Source: Burkholderia gladioli (GTDB lineage: Bacteria; Pseudomonadota; Gammaproteobacteria; Burkholderiales; Burkholderiaceae). Taken from it: a DNA stretch of 64,000 bases. Location: positions 310,001-374,000 of the forward strand of contig NZ_CP009323.1 in assembly GCF_000959725.1 (NCBI RefSeq). Reading direction: 5' to 3'. A model generated the notes under the pieces. That model was not told the origin of the DNA, made no database searches, and saw nothing but the letters and a program-made list of their open reading frames with translations. The position numbers were made by a program, and so were the translations under genes. Below, piece by piece: positions 1-9,900 of this stretch. How positions within the stretch are numbered: position 1 is the first letter of the stretch; every line of letters starts with the position of its first letter.

Positions 1-366
1 GCCCTCCAGGAAACCGACGATCGCATGCACGTGCAGCGCCTCGCGGCCCGGCCGCTCCAGCACGGTGTCGAGATGGGTGGCCTGGAAACGGCCCTCGCCG
101 ATCGCGGTGATGGTGGTCGCCAGCTCGGTCGAGTTGGGGAACAGGTCGCTCCAGGGCATCTGCGCGAGCTGGCGGCGCGAGATGTCGAGCATCGCCTCGG
201 CCGACGGGTTCGCGAAGGCGATCCGCAGCGTGCGGCGATCGAGCACCAGCACCACCGTGGGCAGCGCCTCGAGCCCGTTCAGCAGCCCCGAGCGCAGCAG
301 CCTCTCGTCGTCCGACAGCCGCTCCGGCTGCCCTGCCCTGGCCTTGATCAGATTCTTCAGAACCAT
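1..366 (-). CDS. glnL: Nitrogen regulation sensor kinase NtrB/GlnL, N-terminal part (cut by window edge)
   Basis: Only the first 122 codons are present; the gene continues past base 1. It starts at ATG 366 with MVLKNLIKAR. From about residue 30 there is a PAS-type sensor domain (LEALPTVVLVLDRRTLRIAF, then NPSAEAMLDIS), as in NtrB. The family is the histidine kinase that, under PII control, phosphorylates NtrC when nitrogen is scarce. Kinase and ATPase domains lie outside the window. It follows glnA in the same direction, separated by a terminator-like hairpin, which fits the standard glnA-glnL-glnG order. Identification rests on the PAS fragment plus context. Confidence 0.85.
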   Translation of the reverse strand, partial: MVLKNLIKARAGQPERLSDDERLLRSGLLNGLEALPTVVLVLDRRTLRIAFANPSAEAMLDISRRQLAQMPWSDLFPNSTELATTITAIGEGRFQATHLDTVLERPGREALHVHAIVGFLEG

Positions 367-408
367 CTTGCGTGGATGCCCGCCCGTGACTGGTGAAACG
401 CTGCAATG

Positions 409-437
409 AAAAAGGGACGGCCCAACGCCGTCCCCTT
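409..437 (-). terminator. Rho-independent terminator/attenuator between glnA and glnL
   Basis: On the minus strand an 8-bp perfect stem (GGGACGGC, 427-434 with 414-421) and 5-nt loop are followed directly by TTTTTC. It lies after the glnA stop and 43 bases before the glnL ATG. It should end most glnA transcripts, leaving glnL expressed by read-through or from its own promoter. Confidence 0.85.
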
Positions 438-532
438 CGCGTGTGCCCGGCTGCCGGGAAGCTTTCGCTCCCGGAAACCGGACGGCAGGACGGCGCTTCG
501 CTCGATGACGTGACGAAGCGCCATCGCCACGC

Positions 533-1948
533 TTACAGCGAGTAGTACATCTCGAACTCGACCGGGTGCGTGGTCATGCGGAACTTCGCGAGTTCCTGTT
601 CCTTCAGGCCCAGGTACGCGTCGATCATCGCATCGGTGAACACGCCGCCGCGCGTCAGGAACTCGCGATCCTTGTCGAGTGCCTCGAGCGCCTGGTCCAG
701 GCCCGCGCAGACGGTCGGGATCTTTGCATCCTCTTCCGGCGGCAGGTCGTACAGGTTCTTGTCGGCGGCCTCGCCCGGATGGATCTTGTTCTGGATACCG
801 TCCAGACCCGCCATCAGCAGGGCCGAGAAGCACAGGTACGGGTTCGCCATCGGATCCGGGAAGCGCGTCTCGATACGACGGCCCTTCGGGTTCGACACGT
901 GCGGAATGCGGATCGATGCCGAGCGGTTGCGTGCCGAGTAGGCCAGCTTGACCGGTGCCTCGAAGTGCGGGACCAGACGCTTGTACGAGTTCGTCGTCGG
1001 GTTGGTGATCGCGTTCAGCGCACGGGCGTGCTTGATGATGCCGCCGATGTAGAACAGCGCCGTTTCCGACAGGCCGGCGTAGCCGTTGCCCGCGAACAGG
1101 TTCTGGCCGTCCTTCCAGATCGACTGGTGCACGTGCATGCCCGAGCCGTTGTCGCCGACCACCGGCTTCGGCATGAAGGTCGCCGTCTTGCCGTAGGAAT
1201 GCGCGACGTTGTGGACGATGTACTTCAGCCATTGCGTCCAGTCGGCGCGCTCGACCAGGGTCGAGAACTTCGTGCCGATTTCGTTCTGGCCCTGGCCCGC
1301 CACTTCGTGGTGGTGCACTTCGACCGGGATGCCGATCTGCTCGAGCAGCAGGCACATTTCCGAACGGATGTCCTGGAACGTGTCGACCGGCGCGACCGGG
1401 AAGTAGCCGCCCTTGGTGCCCGGGCGGTGGCCCGTGTTGCCGCCTTCGAAGTCCTTGCCCGACGACCACGGGGCTTCCTCGGAGTTGATCTTCACGAAGG
1501 TGCCCGACATGTCCGTGTTCCACTGGACCGAGTCGAAAATGAAGAATTCCGGCTCCGGACCGAAGAAGGCCGTGTCACCGATGCCCGTACTCTTCAGGTA
1601 GGCTTCGGCGCGCTTGGCCAGCGAGCGCGGGTCGCGCTCATAGCCCTTGCCGTCGGCCGGCTCGACCACGTCGCAGGTCAGCACCAGGGTCGACTCCTCG
1701 TAGAACGGGTCGACGAAGGCAGCGGCCGGATCCGGCATGAGCAGCATGTCCGACGCTTCGATCCCCTTCCAGCCCGCGATCGACGAGCCGTCGAATGCAT
1801 GGCCGCTTTCGAACTTGTCTTCGTCGAAAGCCGACACCGGCACCGACACGTGCTGTTCCTTGCCGCGCGTGTCCGTGAAGCGGAAATCGACAAACTTGAC
1901 GTCCTCGTCCTTCACGAGCTGCATGACGTCGGCGACGGTTTTACTCAT
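533..1948 (-). CDS. glnA: Type I glutamine synthetase
   Basis: Makes glutamine from glutamate, ammonia and ATP; cytosolic dodecamer in this family. It is 471 residues, the usual GSI length. The FDGSSIAGW signature sits at residues 52-60, the metal-binding FFGPEPEFF follows, and the [12 protein letters not shown] loop is present. The adenylylation site [10 protein letters not shown] puts the target tyrosine at about residue 400, so GlnE-type covalent control is likely. The start is chosen because ATG 1948 is preceded by AGGAGAAGAGG. It is the first gene of a glnA-glnL unit. A second GS-fold protein in this window (15747-17081) is a polyamine ligase, not a duplicate. Confidence 0.98.
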   Translation of the reverse strand: MSKTVADVMQLVKDEDVKFVDFRFTDTRGKEQHVSVPVSAFDEDKFESGHAFDGSSIAGWKGIEASDMLLMPDPAAAFVDPFYEESTLVLTCDVVEPADGKGYERDPRSLAKRAEAYLKSTGIGDTAFFGPEPEFFIFDSVQWNTDMSGTFVKINSEEAPWSSGKDFEGGNTGHRPGTKGGYFPVAPVDTFQDIRSEMCLLLEQIGIPVEVHHHEVAGQGQNEIGTKFSTLVERADWTQWLKYIVHNVAHSYGKTATFMPKPVVGDNGSGMHVHQSIWKDGQNLFAGNGYAGLSETALFYIGGIIKHARALNAITNPTTNSYKRLVPHFEAPVKLAYSARNRSASIRIPHVSNPKGRRIETRFPDPMANPYLCFSALLMAGLDGIQNKIHPGEAADKNLYDLPPEEDAKIPTVCAGLDQALEALDKDREFLTRGGVFTDAMIDAYLGLKEQELAKFRMTTHPVEFEMYYSL

Positions 1949-2167
1949 AACCTCTTCTCCTGATTGAACAAATCCGGCGGACTGGGACCGCCTCCGTTAA
2001 GCGGATGAATCGGCTTCGGTGCTGGAGCGCAGCAAGGGGGCCGACTTGACCGGAGCTACTAAAGCAGCTTCCATGCCACCCATGCGCCAGTTCGGCGCGG
2101 CGGGCGGCGAACCGCGCCGGGACAGGGCCGCCCCGCGCGCTTTCGGGGCTTGGCCGGCTCGGCTCGG

Positions 2168-2214
2168 CGCATTCTATGCACCAAATATAGGCAAAAACGA
2201 GAGAAACGCACCAA
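2168..2214 (-). promoter_or_regulatory. Candidate NtrC/sigma-54 region upstream of glnA
   Basis: Two direct GCACCAAA half-sites start at 2178 and 2208, 30 bases apart, and resemble half of the NtrC consensus TGCACCN5GGTGCA; no complete dyad is seen. On the minus strand TTTGGTGCATAGAATGC has the GG-N10-GC spacing of a sigma-54 -24/-12 element, but the inner bases match poorly. A start near 2157 would give a leader of about 210 bases. The rest of the 410-base glnA-rhodanese gap (1949-2358) shows nothing else on the glnA side. Confidence 0.35.
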
Positions 2215-2322
2215 AATAATGCCGATCGGTCCCCGAAAGTTGATTTCGCACCGATTTGGTGATTTTGCGCGCCGCCGGCAGGCAGACGCGCGCTCGCGGC
2301 CCGACCCGCGCGGCTCGCGCGC

Positions 2323-2328
2323 TAGAAT
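2323..2328 (+). promoter_or_regulatory. Probable -10 element of the rhodanese gene
   Basis: TAGAAT lies 30 bases before the rhodanese ATG in an otherwise GC-rich stretch. A start near 2335 would give a leader of about 24 bases. No convincing -35 element was seen. Confidence 0.4.
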
Positions 2329-2358
2329 GCCGGTTTGAGTCGACCAGAGAGTCTCGCC

Positions 2359-2823
2359 ATGACCACGCTCGAACAGCTCTATGCCCACGCCGACGCGCAC
2401 CGCGTCGAAGGCAAGCTGAACTACGGCGGCGCCCTGCCGCCCGCTGAAGCCTTCGAACTGCTGCAACTGGACCCGGCCGTGCGCCTGGTCGACGTGCGCA
2501 CCCGCGCCGAGCTCGACTGGGTCGGCCGCCCGCTGGTCGGCGACGGCCAGTACGCGCATATCGAATGGACCCGCTATCCCGGCGGCGTGCCGAATCCCGA
2601 TTTCATCGAGCAGTTGAAGGCGGTGGCCGGGCCCGACACGCCGGTGCTGTTCCTGTGCCGCAGCGCGGCGCGCTCGAAGCTGGCCGCGGTGGCCGCCGCA
2701 CAGGCCGGCTACACGAAGGCGTTCGACGTGCTCGAGGGTTTCGAGGGCGCGAAGGACGGTCAAGGGCATCGGAAGACGGTCGAAGGCTGGTGCTATCGCA
2801 AGCTGCCCTGGATCGGCGCTTGA
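2359..2823 (+). CDS. Rhodanese-like sulfurtransferase
   Basis: A single-domain rhodanese of 154 residues. The active loop is CRSAARS with the sulfur-accepting cysteine at residue 100, and the domain opens with VRLVDVRTRAELDWVG around residue 41. Rhodaneses move sulfane sulfur between carriers; this one has no signal peptide and should be cytosolic. ATG 2359 is preferred to an in-frame TTG at 2335, which coincides with the likely transcription start. It is a lone gene diverging from glnA; its substrate cannot be told from sequence. Confidence 0.88.
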   Translation: MTTLEQLYAHADAHRVEGKLNYGGALPPAEAFELLQLDPAVRLVDVRTRAELDWVGRPLVGDGQYAHIEWTRYPGGVPNPDFIEQLKAVAGPDTPVLFLCRSAARSKLAAVAAAQAGYTKAFDVLEGFEGAKDGQGHRKTVEGWCYRKLPWIGA

Positions 2824-2874
2824 AGGTGGCAGGCGGTCGGGTTCATCGTCCGGCCGCGCGATGACATCACGATG

Positions 2875-2897
2875 ACGGGCCGCGAGATGCGGCCCGT
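2875..2897. terminator. Hairpin between convergent rhodanese and CinA-like genes
   Basis: A 9-bp inverted repeat (ACGGGCCGC / GCGGCCCGT) with a 5-base loop lies between two convergent genes. Neither flank has a good T-run, so termination strength is uncertain. Confidence 0.45.
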
Positions 2898-2967
2898 GTC
2901 GTTTGCGGGGAAGCCCGGCTGCCGAAGCCGGGGGGAAGCGGTTGACGGCGGCGCCCGGCGCCGCGGC

Positions 2968-3780
2968 TCAGCGCGCTGCCTCGGGCTCGACGATATCGCC
3001 GCCGAGATGATGCACGCCCTCGCGCAGCTTCACGAAGGCGGCCGCCACCGCCTCCGGTTCGCCCTTCACGCCCAGCTCGATATGGCGGCGCGCATAGATG
3101 CCGCCGCGCTCGGCGTCGCCCACGCTGGGCAGGCTGAACACGCGCACGCCGGCGAAATCCTGCTCGATGCGCTCCATCAGCGGCGTCAGCGTCGATTCCG
3201 GCAGCTCGAACACCAGCACCGAGCGCTCGGTAAACGGCGTCGCATGATGCAGGTGCTGGTACTTGGTATCGAGCACCCACTCCATCATCGGCCAGGCCAT
3301 CACCGGGAAGCCCGGCACGAAATGCACGTCGCCGCAGGAAAAGCCCGGGATCTTGTTGTAGCCGTTCGGGATGATGGCGGCGCCCTGCGGGAAGGTGCCC
3401 ATCTCGAAGCGGTGGCGGTTCTCCGGCGACTCGAAATCGACCGGCGTGGCGGCGTCGCCGTGCATCTCGCGGATGCGTTCCGCGATAAGCTCGCGCGCCT
3501 CGGGATGCAGCGCGAGCGGCACGCCGAGCGCGGCCGCCGCGCATTGGCGCGTGTGGTCGTCGGGCGTGGCGCCGATGCCGCCGGTCGAGAACACGATGTC
3601 GCCGGCCGCGAAGGCGCGCTTGAGCGCCGCCGTGATGCGCTCGCGCGAATCGCCGACGTACTCGGCCCAGTCGAGCGCGAGGCCGCGCGCGCCGAGCAGT
3701 TCGATGATCTTCGCCAGATGCTTGTCCTGACGGCGACCGGACAGGATCTCGTCGCCGATGATGATGATGCCGATGCTCAT
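2968..3780 (-). CDS. CinA-like molybdopterin-binding-fold protein
   Basis: 270 residues with the MoCF/CinA N-terminal fold: it opens MSIGIIIIGDEILSGRRQDK, and FSTGGIGATPDDHT follows near residue 70. Full CinA carries an extra C-terminal deamidase domain, absent here, so this is the short form usually annotated as competence/damage-inducible protein A or molybdopterin-binding protein. The substrate is not known from sequence. Its ATG overlaps the stop of the upstream EI24-like gene by four bases (ATGA), so the two are translationally coupled. Confidence 0.8.
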   Translation of the reverse strand: MSIGIIIIGDEILSGRRQDKHLAKIIELLGARGLALDWAEYVGDSRERITAALKRAFAAGDIVFSTGGIGATPDDHTRQCAAAALGVPLALHPEARELIAERIREMHGDAATPVDFESPENRHRFEMGTFPQGAAIIPNGYNKIPGFSCGDVHFVPGFPVMAWPMMEWVLDTKYQHLHHATPFTERSVLVFELPESTLTPLMERIEQDFAGVRVFSLPSVGDAERGGIYARRHIELGVKGEPEAVAAAFVKLREGVHHLGGDIVEPEAAR

Positions 3781-4607
3781 TGATGCCTCGTCAATGCTTG
3801 GGAAGGTGCGGCGGCGGCCGCTCGCAGGTCCTGCAGCGCGTGCAGGCAATAGAAACCGAACCACAATGCCGAGAAGACGAGGATGAAGGCATAGACCCAG
3901 ATCATCGCCGCCGCGACAAACGGGAACAGCACCATCGTCCAGATCGACGATACCCAGATGAAGGTCGGCACCGTGCCGAGCAGGCCGCTGGCGATGCCGA
4001 TCCCCAGCAGCGGCCAGCGGTGCCGGCGCACCAGCGCACGCCGCTCCTCGGCGCTGGCATGCTGGGCGAGCGCGTCGTAGCTCATCACGCGATAGGTCAG
4101 CCAGCCCCAGATCAGCGGCGGCAGCAGCGCGAAGAACGGCGGGATCAGCCACAGCGGCAGCGTGACGACCAGCACCACGATGCTGGCCAGCGCGGTCCAC
4201 AGCGAATTGAAGGCGCTGCCGTACCAGGTGCCGCCGCGCCGCTGCTCGAGCGAGGCGAACTGGCGCCGCGACAGGTGGGCGACCACCACCGGCGTCGAGA
4301 TGGCGGCGATCAGCAGCAGCACGGTCAGCACGATCAGCGGAATCGCCACCGCCACCACCAGGAACGGCGCCACCACCGCATGCAGTTGCGGCACGCCGAT
4401 CGAGGCGAAGAAATGATAGATCCAGGAGGTCAGCGCGAAGCCCTCGAGCGCGGCGCGCGCGAGGCCCACCAGCGGCTGCCAGGCGAACCAGAGCACGATG
4501 CCCCAGCCGAGCGCGGCGACGATGAACGGCACGAACGTGAGCCAGAGCATCCGCGGGTGCAGCGCACTCGCGAGAGCCCGGCCGAAGGAGCGCAGCAGGT
4601 CGGTCAT
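3777..4607 (-). CDS. EI24/CysZ-like integral membrane protein
   Basis: 276 residues with several long hydrophobic spans (near residues 20-42, 80-105, 145-180 and 215-250), the pattern of the EI24 (etoposide-induced 2.4) family, which includes the sulfate-uptake protein CysZ. No cys gene is nearby, so a sulfate role is not supported by context. The start is ATG 4607; the stop overlaps the CinA-like gene by four bases. Confident as to family, not function. Confidence 0.75.
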   Translation of the reverse strand: MTDLLRSFGRALASALHPRMLWLTFVPFIVAALGWGIVLWFAWQPLVGLARAALEGFALTSWIYHFFASIGVPQLHAVVAPFLVVAVAIPLIVLTVLLLIAAISTPVVVAHLSRRQFASLEQRRGGTWYGSAFNSLWTALASIVVLVVTLPLWLIPPFFALLPPLIWGWLTYRVMSYDALAQHASAEERRALVRRHRWPLLGIGIASGLLGTVPTFIWVSSIWTMVLFPFVAAAMIWVYAFILVFSALWFGFYCLHALQDLRAAAAAPSQALTRHQ

Positions 4608-4754
4608 GCGGGCGGATAAGGGGAGAAATGGATCAGGGCGGCACCAAGCATAAACCACGTCGCGCCCGGCCGGCAAAACCGCGATGCACCCGGGCCGCGA
4701 TGGGGATGCCGAAGCGGCGGGCCCGGCCCGGGATGAACCACCGGTGCGCCCAAA

Positions 4755-4790
4755 AGCAAACCGCCCGGATTCGGGAGAACCGGGCGGTTT
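4755..4790 (-). terminator. Terminator after the sterol-desaturase-family gene
   Basis: An 11-bp perfect inverted repeat, AAACCGCCCGG (4758-4768) with CCGGGCGGTTT (4780-4790), lies 53 bases past the stop of the minus-strand hydroxylase gene. TTTGCTTTTGG follows on that strand. The rest of the gap 4608-4843 shows nothing else. Confidence 0.8.
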
Positions 4791-4843
4791 CGGCAAGCGG
4801 GGGCAATCCTGTCGTATGTCGCCAGCAGGCCCGGCGGCGGCGC

Positions 4844-5845
4844 TCAGGCCGTGCCGGCCGAGACACCCGGCTTGCCGGGCTTGCGGCCTGCCAGGCGTCG
4901 CGCGATGCGCACCATCGCGAGCCAGTGCTGGGACCAGAAACCGTCGCCATAGGACACGCCCTGGTATTGCTCGCGGATGCCGGTGGGCTCGGGCGTCTTG
5001 TTCCAGGACGCGGTGCGGAACAGCATGTCCCACCAGGGGAACAGCACGCCGAAATTGCAGCCGTAGGCGGTGCCTTCGTGGCCGTAGCCGACCGCGTGAT
5101 GGCGCCGGTGGAAGGCCGGGCTGACCAGCAGGCGCTCGCCGAGCCAGCCGAACGGCAGCCGTGCGTTGGTGTGCTGCACGCTCTGCACGAAGTTCGAGAG
5201 CGCCGTGAGCACCACGAACTGCGAGGGCGACACGCCGATCACCAGCGCGATGGCGGCGAAGAAACAGCCCTGGATCAGGTCGTCGAGCAGGTGGTTGCGG
5301 TCGTCGGTCCACAGCGACATCTGCCGCTGGCTGTGATGGACCGCGTGCAGTTCCCACCACACGCCGATCCGGTGCTGCCAGCGGTGATACCAGTAGCCGG
5401 CGAAATCGAGCACCACCAGGTAGATCAGGAAGGCCACCAGCGGCTGCGAGGTCACCCCGGGCCACAGCGTGTCGAGATTGAGGTTCGCGACGCCCTTGAG
5501 CCGCAGCCACGACTGGAAGTTGTCGAACAGGGGCTGCATCGCGAAGAAGAAGAACAGCGTGAAGATGCCGAGCTTGGCGATCAAGGTGTAGAGCACGTCG
5601 ACGCGCGTCTCGCGGCGGTGCTGCCACGACTCGGCCGGCCGCAGCGCCTCGAGCGGGCGCAGCAGCAGGTACATCGCCACCACCTGCAGCGCGCCGACGA
5701 TCACCCAGTACAGCGCGTCGTAGGTGTCCTCGTCGTAGTCCATCAGGTCGAACCTGAACATCAGCGGCTGGACGATATCGACGTACAGCCAGGTCTGCAG
5801 GTTCGACACGAAGGTATCGAGCATCGAGGCGATCATGTGCAGCAT
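4844..5845 (-). CDS. Sterol desaturase / fatty acid hydroxylase family membrane enzyme
   Basis: 333 residues, an integral membrane di-iron enzyme. The three histidine clusters of the family are present: HRWQH (154-158), HAVHH (167-171) and HRRHH further on, about residue 246. Membrane spans lie around 45-63, 88-105 and 135-152. Such enzymes hydroxylate or desaturate lipids; the substrate cannot be assigned. It starts 19 bases after the stop of the secreted beta-propeller gene, so the two are probably one operon. Confidence 0.85.
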   Translation of the reverse strand: MLHMIASMLDTFVSNLQTWLYVDIVQPLMFRFDLMDYDEDTYDALYWVIVGALQVVAMYLLLRPLEALRPAESWQHRRETRVDVLYTLIAKLGIFTLFFFFAMQPLFDNFQSWLRLKGVANLNLDTLWPGVTSQPLVAFLIYLVVLDFAGYWYHRWQHRIGVWWELHAVHHSQRQMSLWTDDRNHLLDDLIQGCFFAAIALVIGVSPSQFVVLTALSNFVQSVQHTNARLPFGWLGERLLVSPAFHRRHHAVGYGHEGTAYGCNFGVLFPWWDMLFRTASWNKTPEPTGIREQYQGVSYGDGFWSQHWLAMVRIARRLAGRKPGKPGVSAGTA

Positions 5846-5864
5846 CGGCGTGCTCCGGCCGGCG

Positions 5865-6863
5865 TCAGGCGCCGTTGGGCGCCGTCACCGGCGCGCGATC
5901 GTAGAAATAGATGCCGTGCGGCGAGCGGCCGACCGGGATCGTCTGGATCAGGCGGCGGCTGGCCAGGTCGATCACGCCGACCTTCTTGGCGAAGCGGAAG
6001 GTCACCCACAGCGTCTTGCGGTCGGCCGACAGCTCCATGTCGTCGGGGCCGGGCAGCAGGCCGGTGATGTCGCCGACGTTGGTGAGCGTGTTCTCGTCGA
6101 TGATGCTGATGGTGTTCGCGACCCGATTGGTCACCGCCACGTGGGTGCCGTCGGCCAGCGAGCGGAAGTTGTGGGCGCCCTTGCCGGTCGGGATGGTCTT
6201 GACCACCTTCTGGTTGCGCCAGTCCACCACCGCCACGTAGTCGGCGCCGGTCATGCCGACCAGCACGTACTTGTCGCCGGGCGTCATCCACAGGCCGGCC
6301 GGCACCTTGCCGACCTTCATCTTCCACTTGACCGTCTGGGTCGGCAGGTCGATCGCGGCCAGCTCGCCCGACACCTGCAGCGACACCAGCACGGTGCGGC
6401 TGTCCTTGGTGAAGGCCAGGTGGCTCGGCATCACCTGCAGCGGCACGCGCTTGACCAGGTGGACGTTCTGGCCGTCGTAGCCGTAGATGTCGACGCGGTC
6501 CAGGCGCAGGCCGGCCGCCACGAACCACTTGCGGTCGGGCGAGAAGCCGAGCTGGTAGGGATCGTCGATGCCTTCCACGGTGCGCTGCGGCGCGCCGGTA
6601 CGCGGATCGAGGAACATCAGGCTGTTCGACACCGAATTGGCGACGATCAGCGAGGAATTGTCGGGCGTCGCCATCAGGTGATGCGGTTCCTTGCCGGTCG
6701 GCAGCGTGCCGACCACCTGGTGCGAGTGCTCGTCGATCAACGACAGGGTCGCCTCGGCCGAATTCAGCACGATCACGTTATTGGCGAAGGCGGCGGGCGC
6801 CGCGGCGACGGTCAGCGCGCCGAACAGCAGGGCGGCGCGACCGAGGGACAGGAAATTGCGCAT
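5865..6863 (-). CDS. Secreted YVTN-type beta-propeller protein
   Basis: 332 residues with a Sec signal peptide (RAALLFGALTVAAAPAAFAN, cleavage near residue 28). The mature part is made of repeated blades such as NNVIVLNSAEATLSLIDE, SSLIVANSVSNSLMFLD and HVAVTNRVANTISIIDE, the YVTN/YncE beta-propeller pattern. It should be periplasmic. No catalytic residues or heme motif are seen, so a binding or scaffold role is a guess. It is first in an apparent two-gene unit with the lipid hydroxylase. Confidence 0.8.
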   Translation of the reverse strand: MRNFLSLGRAALLFGALTVAAAPAAFANNVIVLNSAEATLSLIDEHSHQVVGTLPTGKEPHHLMATPDNSSLIVANSVSNSLMFLDPRTGAPQRTVEGIDDPYQLGFSPDRKWFVAAGLRLDRVDIYGYDGQNVHLVKRVPLQVMPSHLAFTKDSRTVLVSLQVSGELAAIDLPTQTVKWKMKVGKVPAGLWMTPGDKYVLVGMTGADYVAVVDWRNQKVVKTIPTGKGAHNFRSLADGTHVAVTNRVANTISIIDENTLTNVGDITGLLPGPDDMELSADRKTLWVTFRFAKKVGVIDLASRRLIQTIPVGRSPHGIYFYDRAPVTAPNGA

Positions 6864-6963
6864 GGAGACTCACGTCGGGAAACAGCCGTCATTGTAGAAC
6901 GTTCGAGCGGACGTCCGGTTGACCGGCCGCCCGCCCGAATTCGCCTGCGCGGCCGGAGCTGCG

Positions 6964-9900
6964 CTAGCGCTGCAGCGACTCCCAGACCTTGTGCAGCCGC
7001 TTGACCGAGACCGGCATCGGAGTGCGAAGTTCCTGCGCGAACAGCGAGATGCGCAATTCCTCGAGCAGCCAGCGGAACTCGGTGAGCCGCGCATCGGCCG
7101 CCCCGCCGCGCTGCGACAGGGCCCGCTGGTACTGCTGGTTGAGCGGCGCGAACTCGGCCAACTGGCGCGCGTCGCGGGCCGCGTCGGCCTTCAGCTTGTC
7201 GATGCGCATCGCGATCCCCTTCAGGTAGCGCGGGAAGTGCGCGAGCTGCGGGTACGGCGTGTCGATCACGAAACGCTTGCCGACCAGCGCGCCGAGCTGG
7301 GCCGTCATGTCGGCATGGGCGGCCGCGAAGGGCTTGGCCTGGGCCAGCTTCTTGCCGAGCCCGGCGTACTCGGCCAGGATCTGGCCGACCAGCCGCGCGA
7401 TCTCCTGCGCCAACAGGTTCAGGCGGCTGCGGCCCTCGTCGCGGCGCGCGTGGAAGCCCGCGTCGTCGACCGGCAGCGGGTCCTGCAGGCAGGCGCGATC
7501 CAGGGCGGTGTCGATCAACTGGTCGCGCAGCTCGTCCTGCGAGCCCAGCGTCATGTACTGCATCGCCATCTCGCGCAGGCCCGGCAGATTCTTCTCCAGG
7601 TACTTGATCGGCTCCTTCAACTGCAGCGCGAACAGGCGCCGCAGCCCGGCGCGGTGGATGCGCGCCGCCTCCTCGGGCGAGTCGAACACCTCGACGTCGC
7701 AATGCGTGCCGCGATCGACCAGGGCCGGATAGCCGAACAGCGTCTGGCCGCGCCGGCGGATTTCCAGCAGCTCGGGCAGCTTGCCGAAGTTCCAGGTGGT
7801 GAGGTTCTCGTAGAGCGCGGTCGCGCCGCCCGGCGCGCCTTGCCCACCTTGGCCGCCCTCGCCCACGCCGCCGGCCGCGCCCTTGGCGGTGGCCGGCGCG
7901 GTGCGCGGCGGCGCCGAACGCCCGGCGCTGCCGGCCGCGGCCGGCGCCGGCCGCAGCTCGGCGCCCTCGGCCGATTCGCCGGCCGGCGCCAGCGTGGCCG
8001 CCGCGGCGATCTTCTGGAAGTGCTGCTGCGCCTGCGCGCCGAGTTCGCCGCGCAACTGGGCCAGGTTGCGGCCCATGCCGAGCTGGCGGCCATGCTCGTC
8101 GATCACCTTGAAGTTCATGAACAGGTGGGCGGCCAGCGTTTCCAGCTTGAAATCCGACGATTTCATGGCGATCTGCGTCTGGTTGCGGATATCGCCGATC
8201 AGCACGTCGAGCAGCGCGCCGGCGCCGAAGCGCTCGCCGCCCGCGCGCTCGACGAAACCGGCCGCGAATTCGGGCAGCGGCACGCAGTGGCGGCGCAGCT
8301 TCTGCGGCAGCGACTTCAGCAGCAACTGCACCTTCTCCTTGAGCATGCCCGGCACCAGCCACTCGGCGCGGCGCGCGTCCACCTGGTTCAGGGCGTAGAG
8401 CGGCACCTGCAGGGTCACGCCGTCGCGCGGCGAGCCGGGCTCGAAGTGATAGCTCAGGCCCATCTCGACGCCGGCCATGGTCAGCCGCTTCGGGAACAGG
8501 TCGGTGGTCACGCCGGCCGCCTCGTGGCGCATCAGGTCGTCGCGCGACAGGTACAGCAGGCGCAGCTTGTCCTCGGCCTGGCCGCTCTTCCTTACCTCGT
8601 CGCGATACCAGCGCTCGAACGCCGCGCCGGTGTGGATGCCTTCGGGGATCGCCTGGTCGTAGAAGCCGTGGATCAGCTCGTCGTCGACCAGCACGTCCTG
8701 GCGGCGCGACTTGTGCTCGAGCTGCTCGATATCGGCCAGCAGCTTGCGGTTGTGGGCGAAAAAGGCGAGCTTCGTATCGAATTCGCCATCCACCAGCGCG
8801 CCGCGGATGAACAGCTCGCGCGCGCGCCGCGGATCCTGCCGGCCGAACGCCACGCGGCGGCGGTTGTAGATGATCAGGCCATACAGCGTGCCGCGCTCGT
8901 AGGCGCTCACCTGGGCCGGCTTCTTCTCCCAGTGCGGCTCCGAGAGCGAGGTCTTGAGCAGGTGCGCGCCGATCTTCTCGACCCATTCGGGCTCGATCCT
9001 CGCCAGGCAGCGCGCATAGAGCCGGCTGGTCTCCACCAGTTCGGCGGCCATCACCCAGCGCCCGGCCTTCTTGACCAGGGCCGAGCCCGGCCACAGATGG
9101 AACTTGATGCCGCGCGCGCCCAGGTAATGCGGCTCGTCGTCGGCCTTCATGCCGATATTGCCGAGCAGGCCCGTGAGCAAGGACAGGTGAACCTGCTCGA
9201 AGGTCGCCTCGACCTCGTTCAGGCGCCAGCCGTGCTCGCGCACCACCGTCAGCAGCTGGCTGTGGACGTCGCGCCACTCGCGCAGCCGCAGGTGCGAGAG
9301 GAAGTTGGCGCGGCAGGCGTCCACCAGTTGCCGGTTCGACTTCTTGTGCGCCACCGCCTCCTCGAACCAGCTCCAGATCCGCAGCCATTGCAGGAATTCG
9401 GAGCGCTCGTCGGCGAACTTGCGGTGCGCCTGGTCGGCCTGCTCCTGCGCCTCGATCGGCCGGTCGCGCGGGTCCTGCACCGACAGCGCGCTGGCGATGA
9501 TCAGCACCTCGCGCAGCGCCTGCTGGTCGCGCGCGGCCAGGATCATGCGGCCCACCCGCGGATCGAGCGGCAGCCGCGCCAGCTCGCGGCCGAGCGGGGT
9601 CAGCGCGTTGTCGTCGTCGACCGCGCCGAGCTCGTTGAGCAGTTGGTAGCCGTCGGCGATCGCACGGCCCGGCGGCGGCTCGATGAACGGGAAGGACTCG
9701 ATCGAGCTCAGGTGCAGCGACTTCATGCGCAGGATCACGGCCGCCAGCGAGGAACGCAGGATTTCCGGATCGGTGAAGCGCGCGCGGGCGAGGTAGTCGG
9801 CTTCCTCGTAGAGGCGGATGCAGATGCCGTCGGCCACGCGGCCGCAACGGCCGGCACGCTGGTTGGCGGCCGCCTGCGAGATCGACTCCACCTGGAGCTG

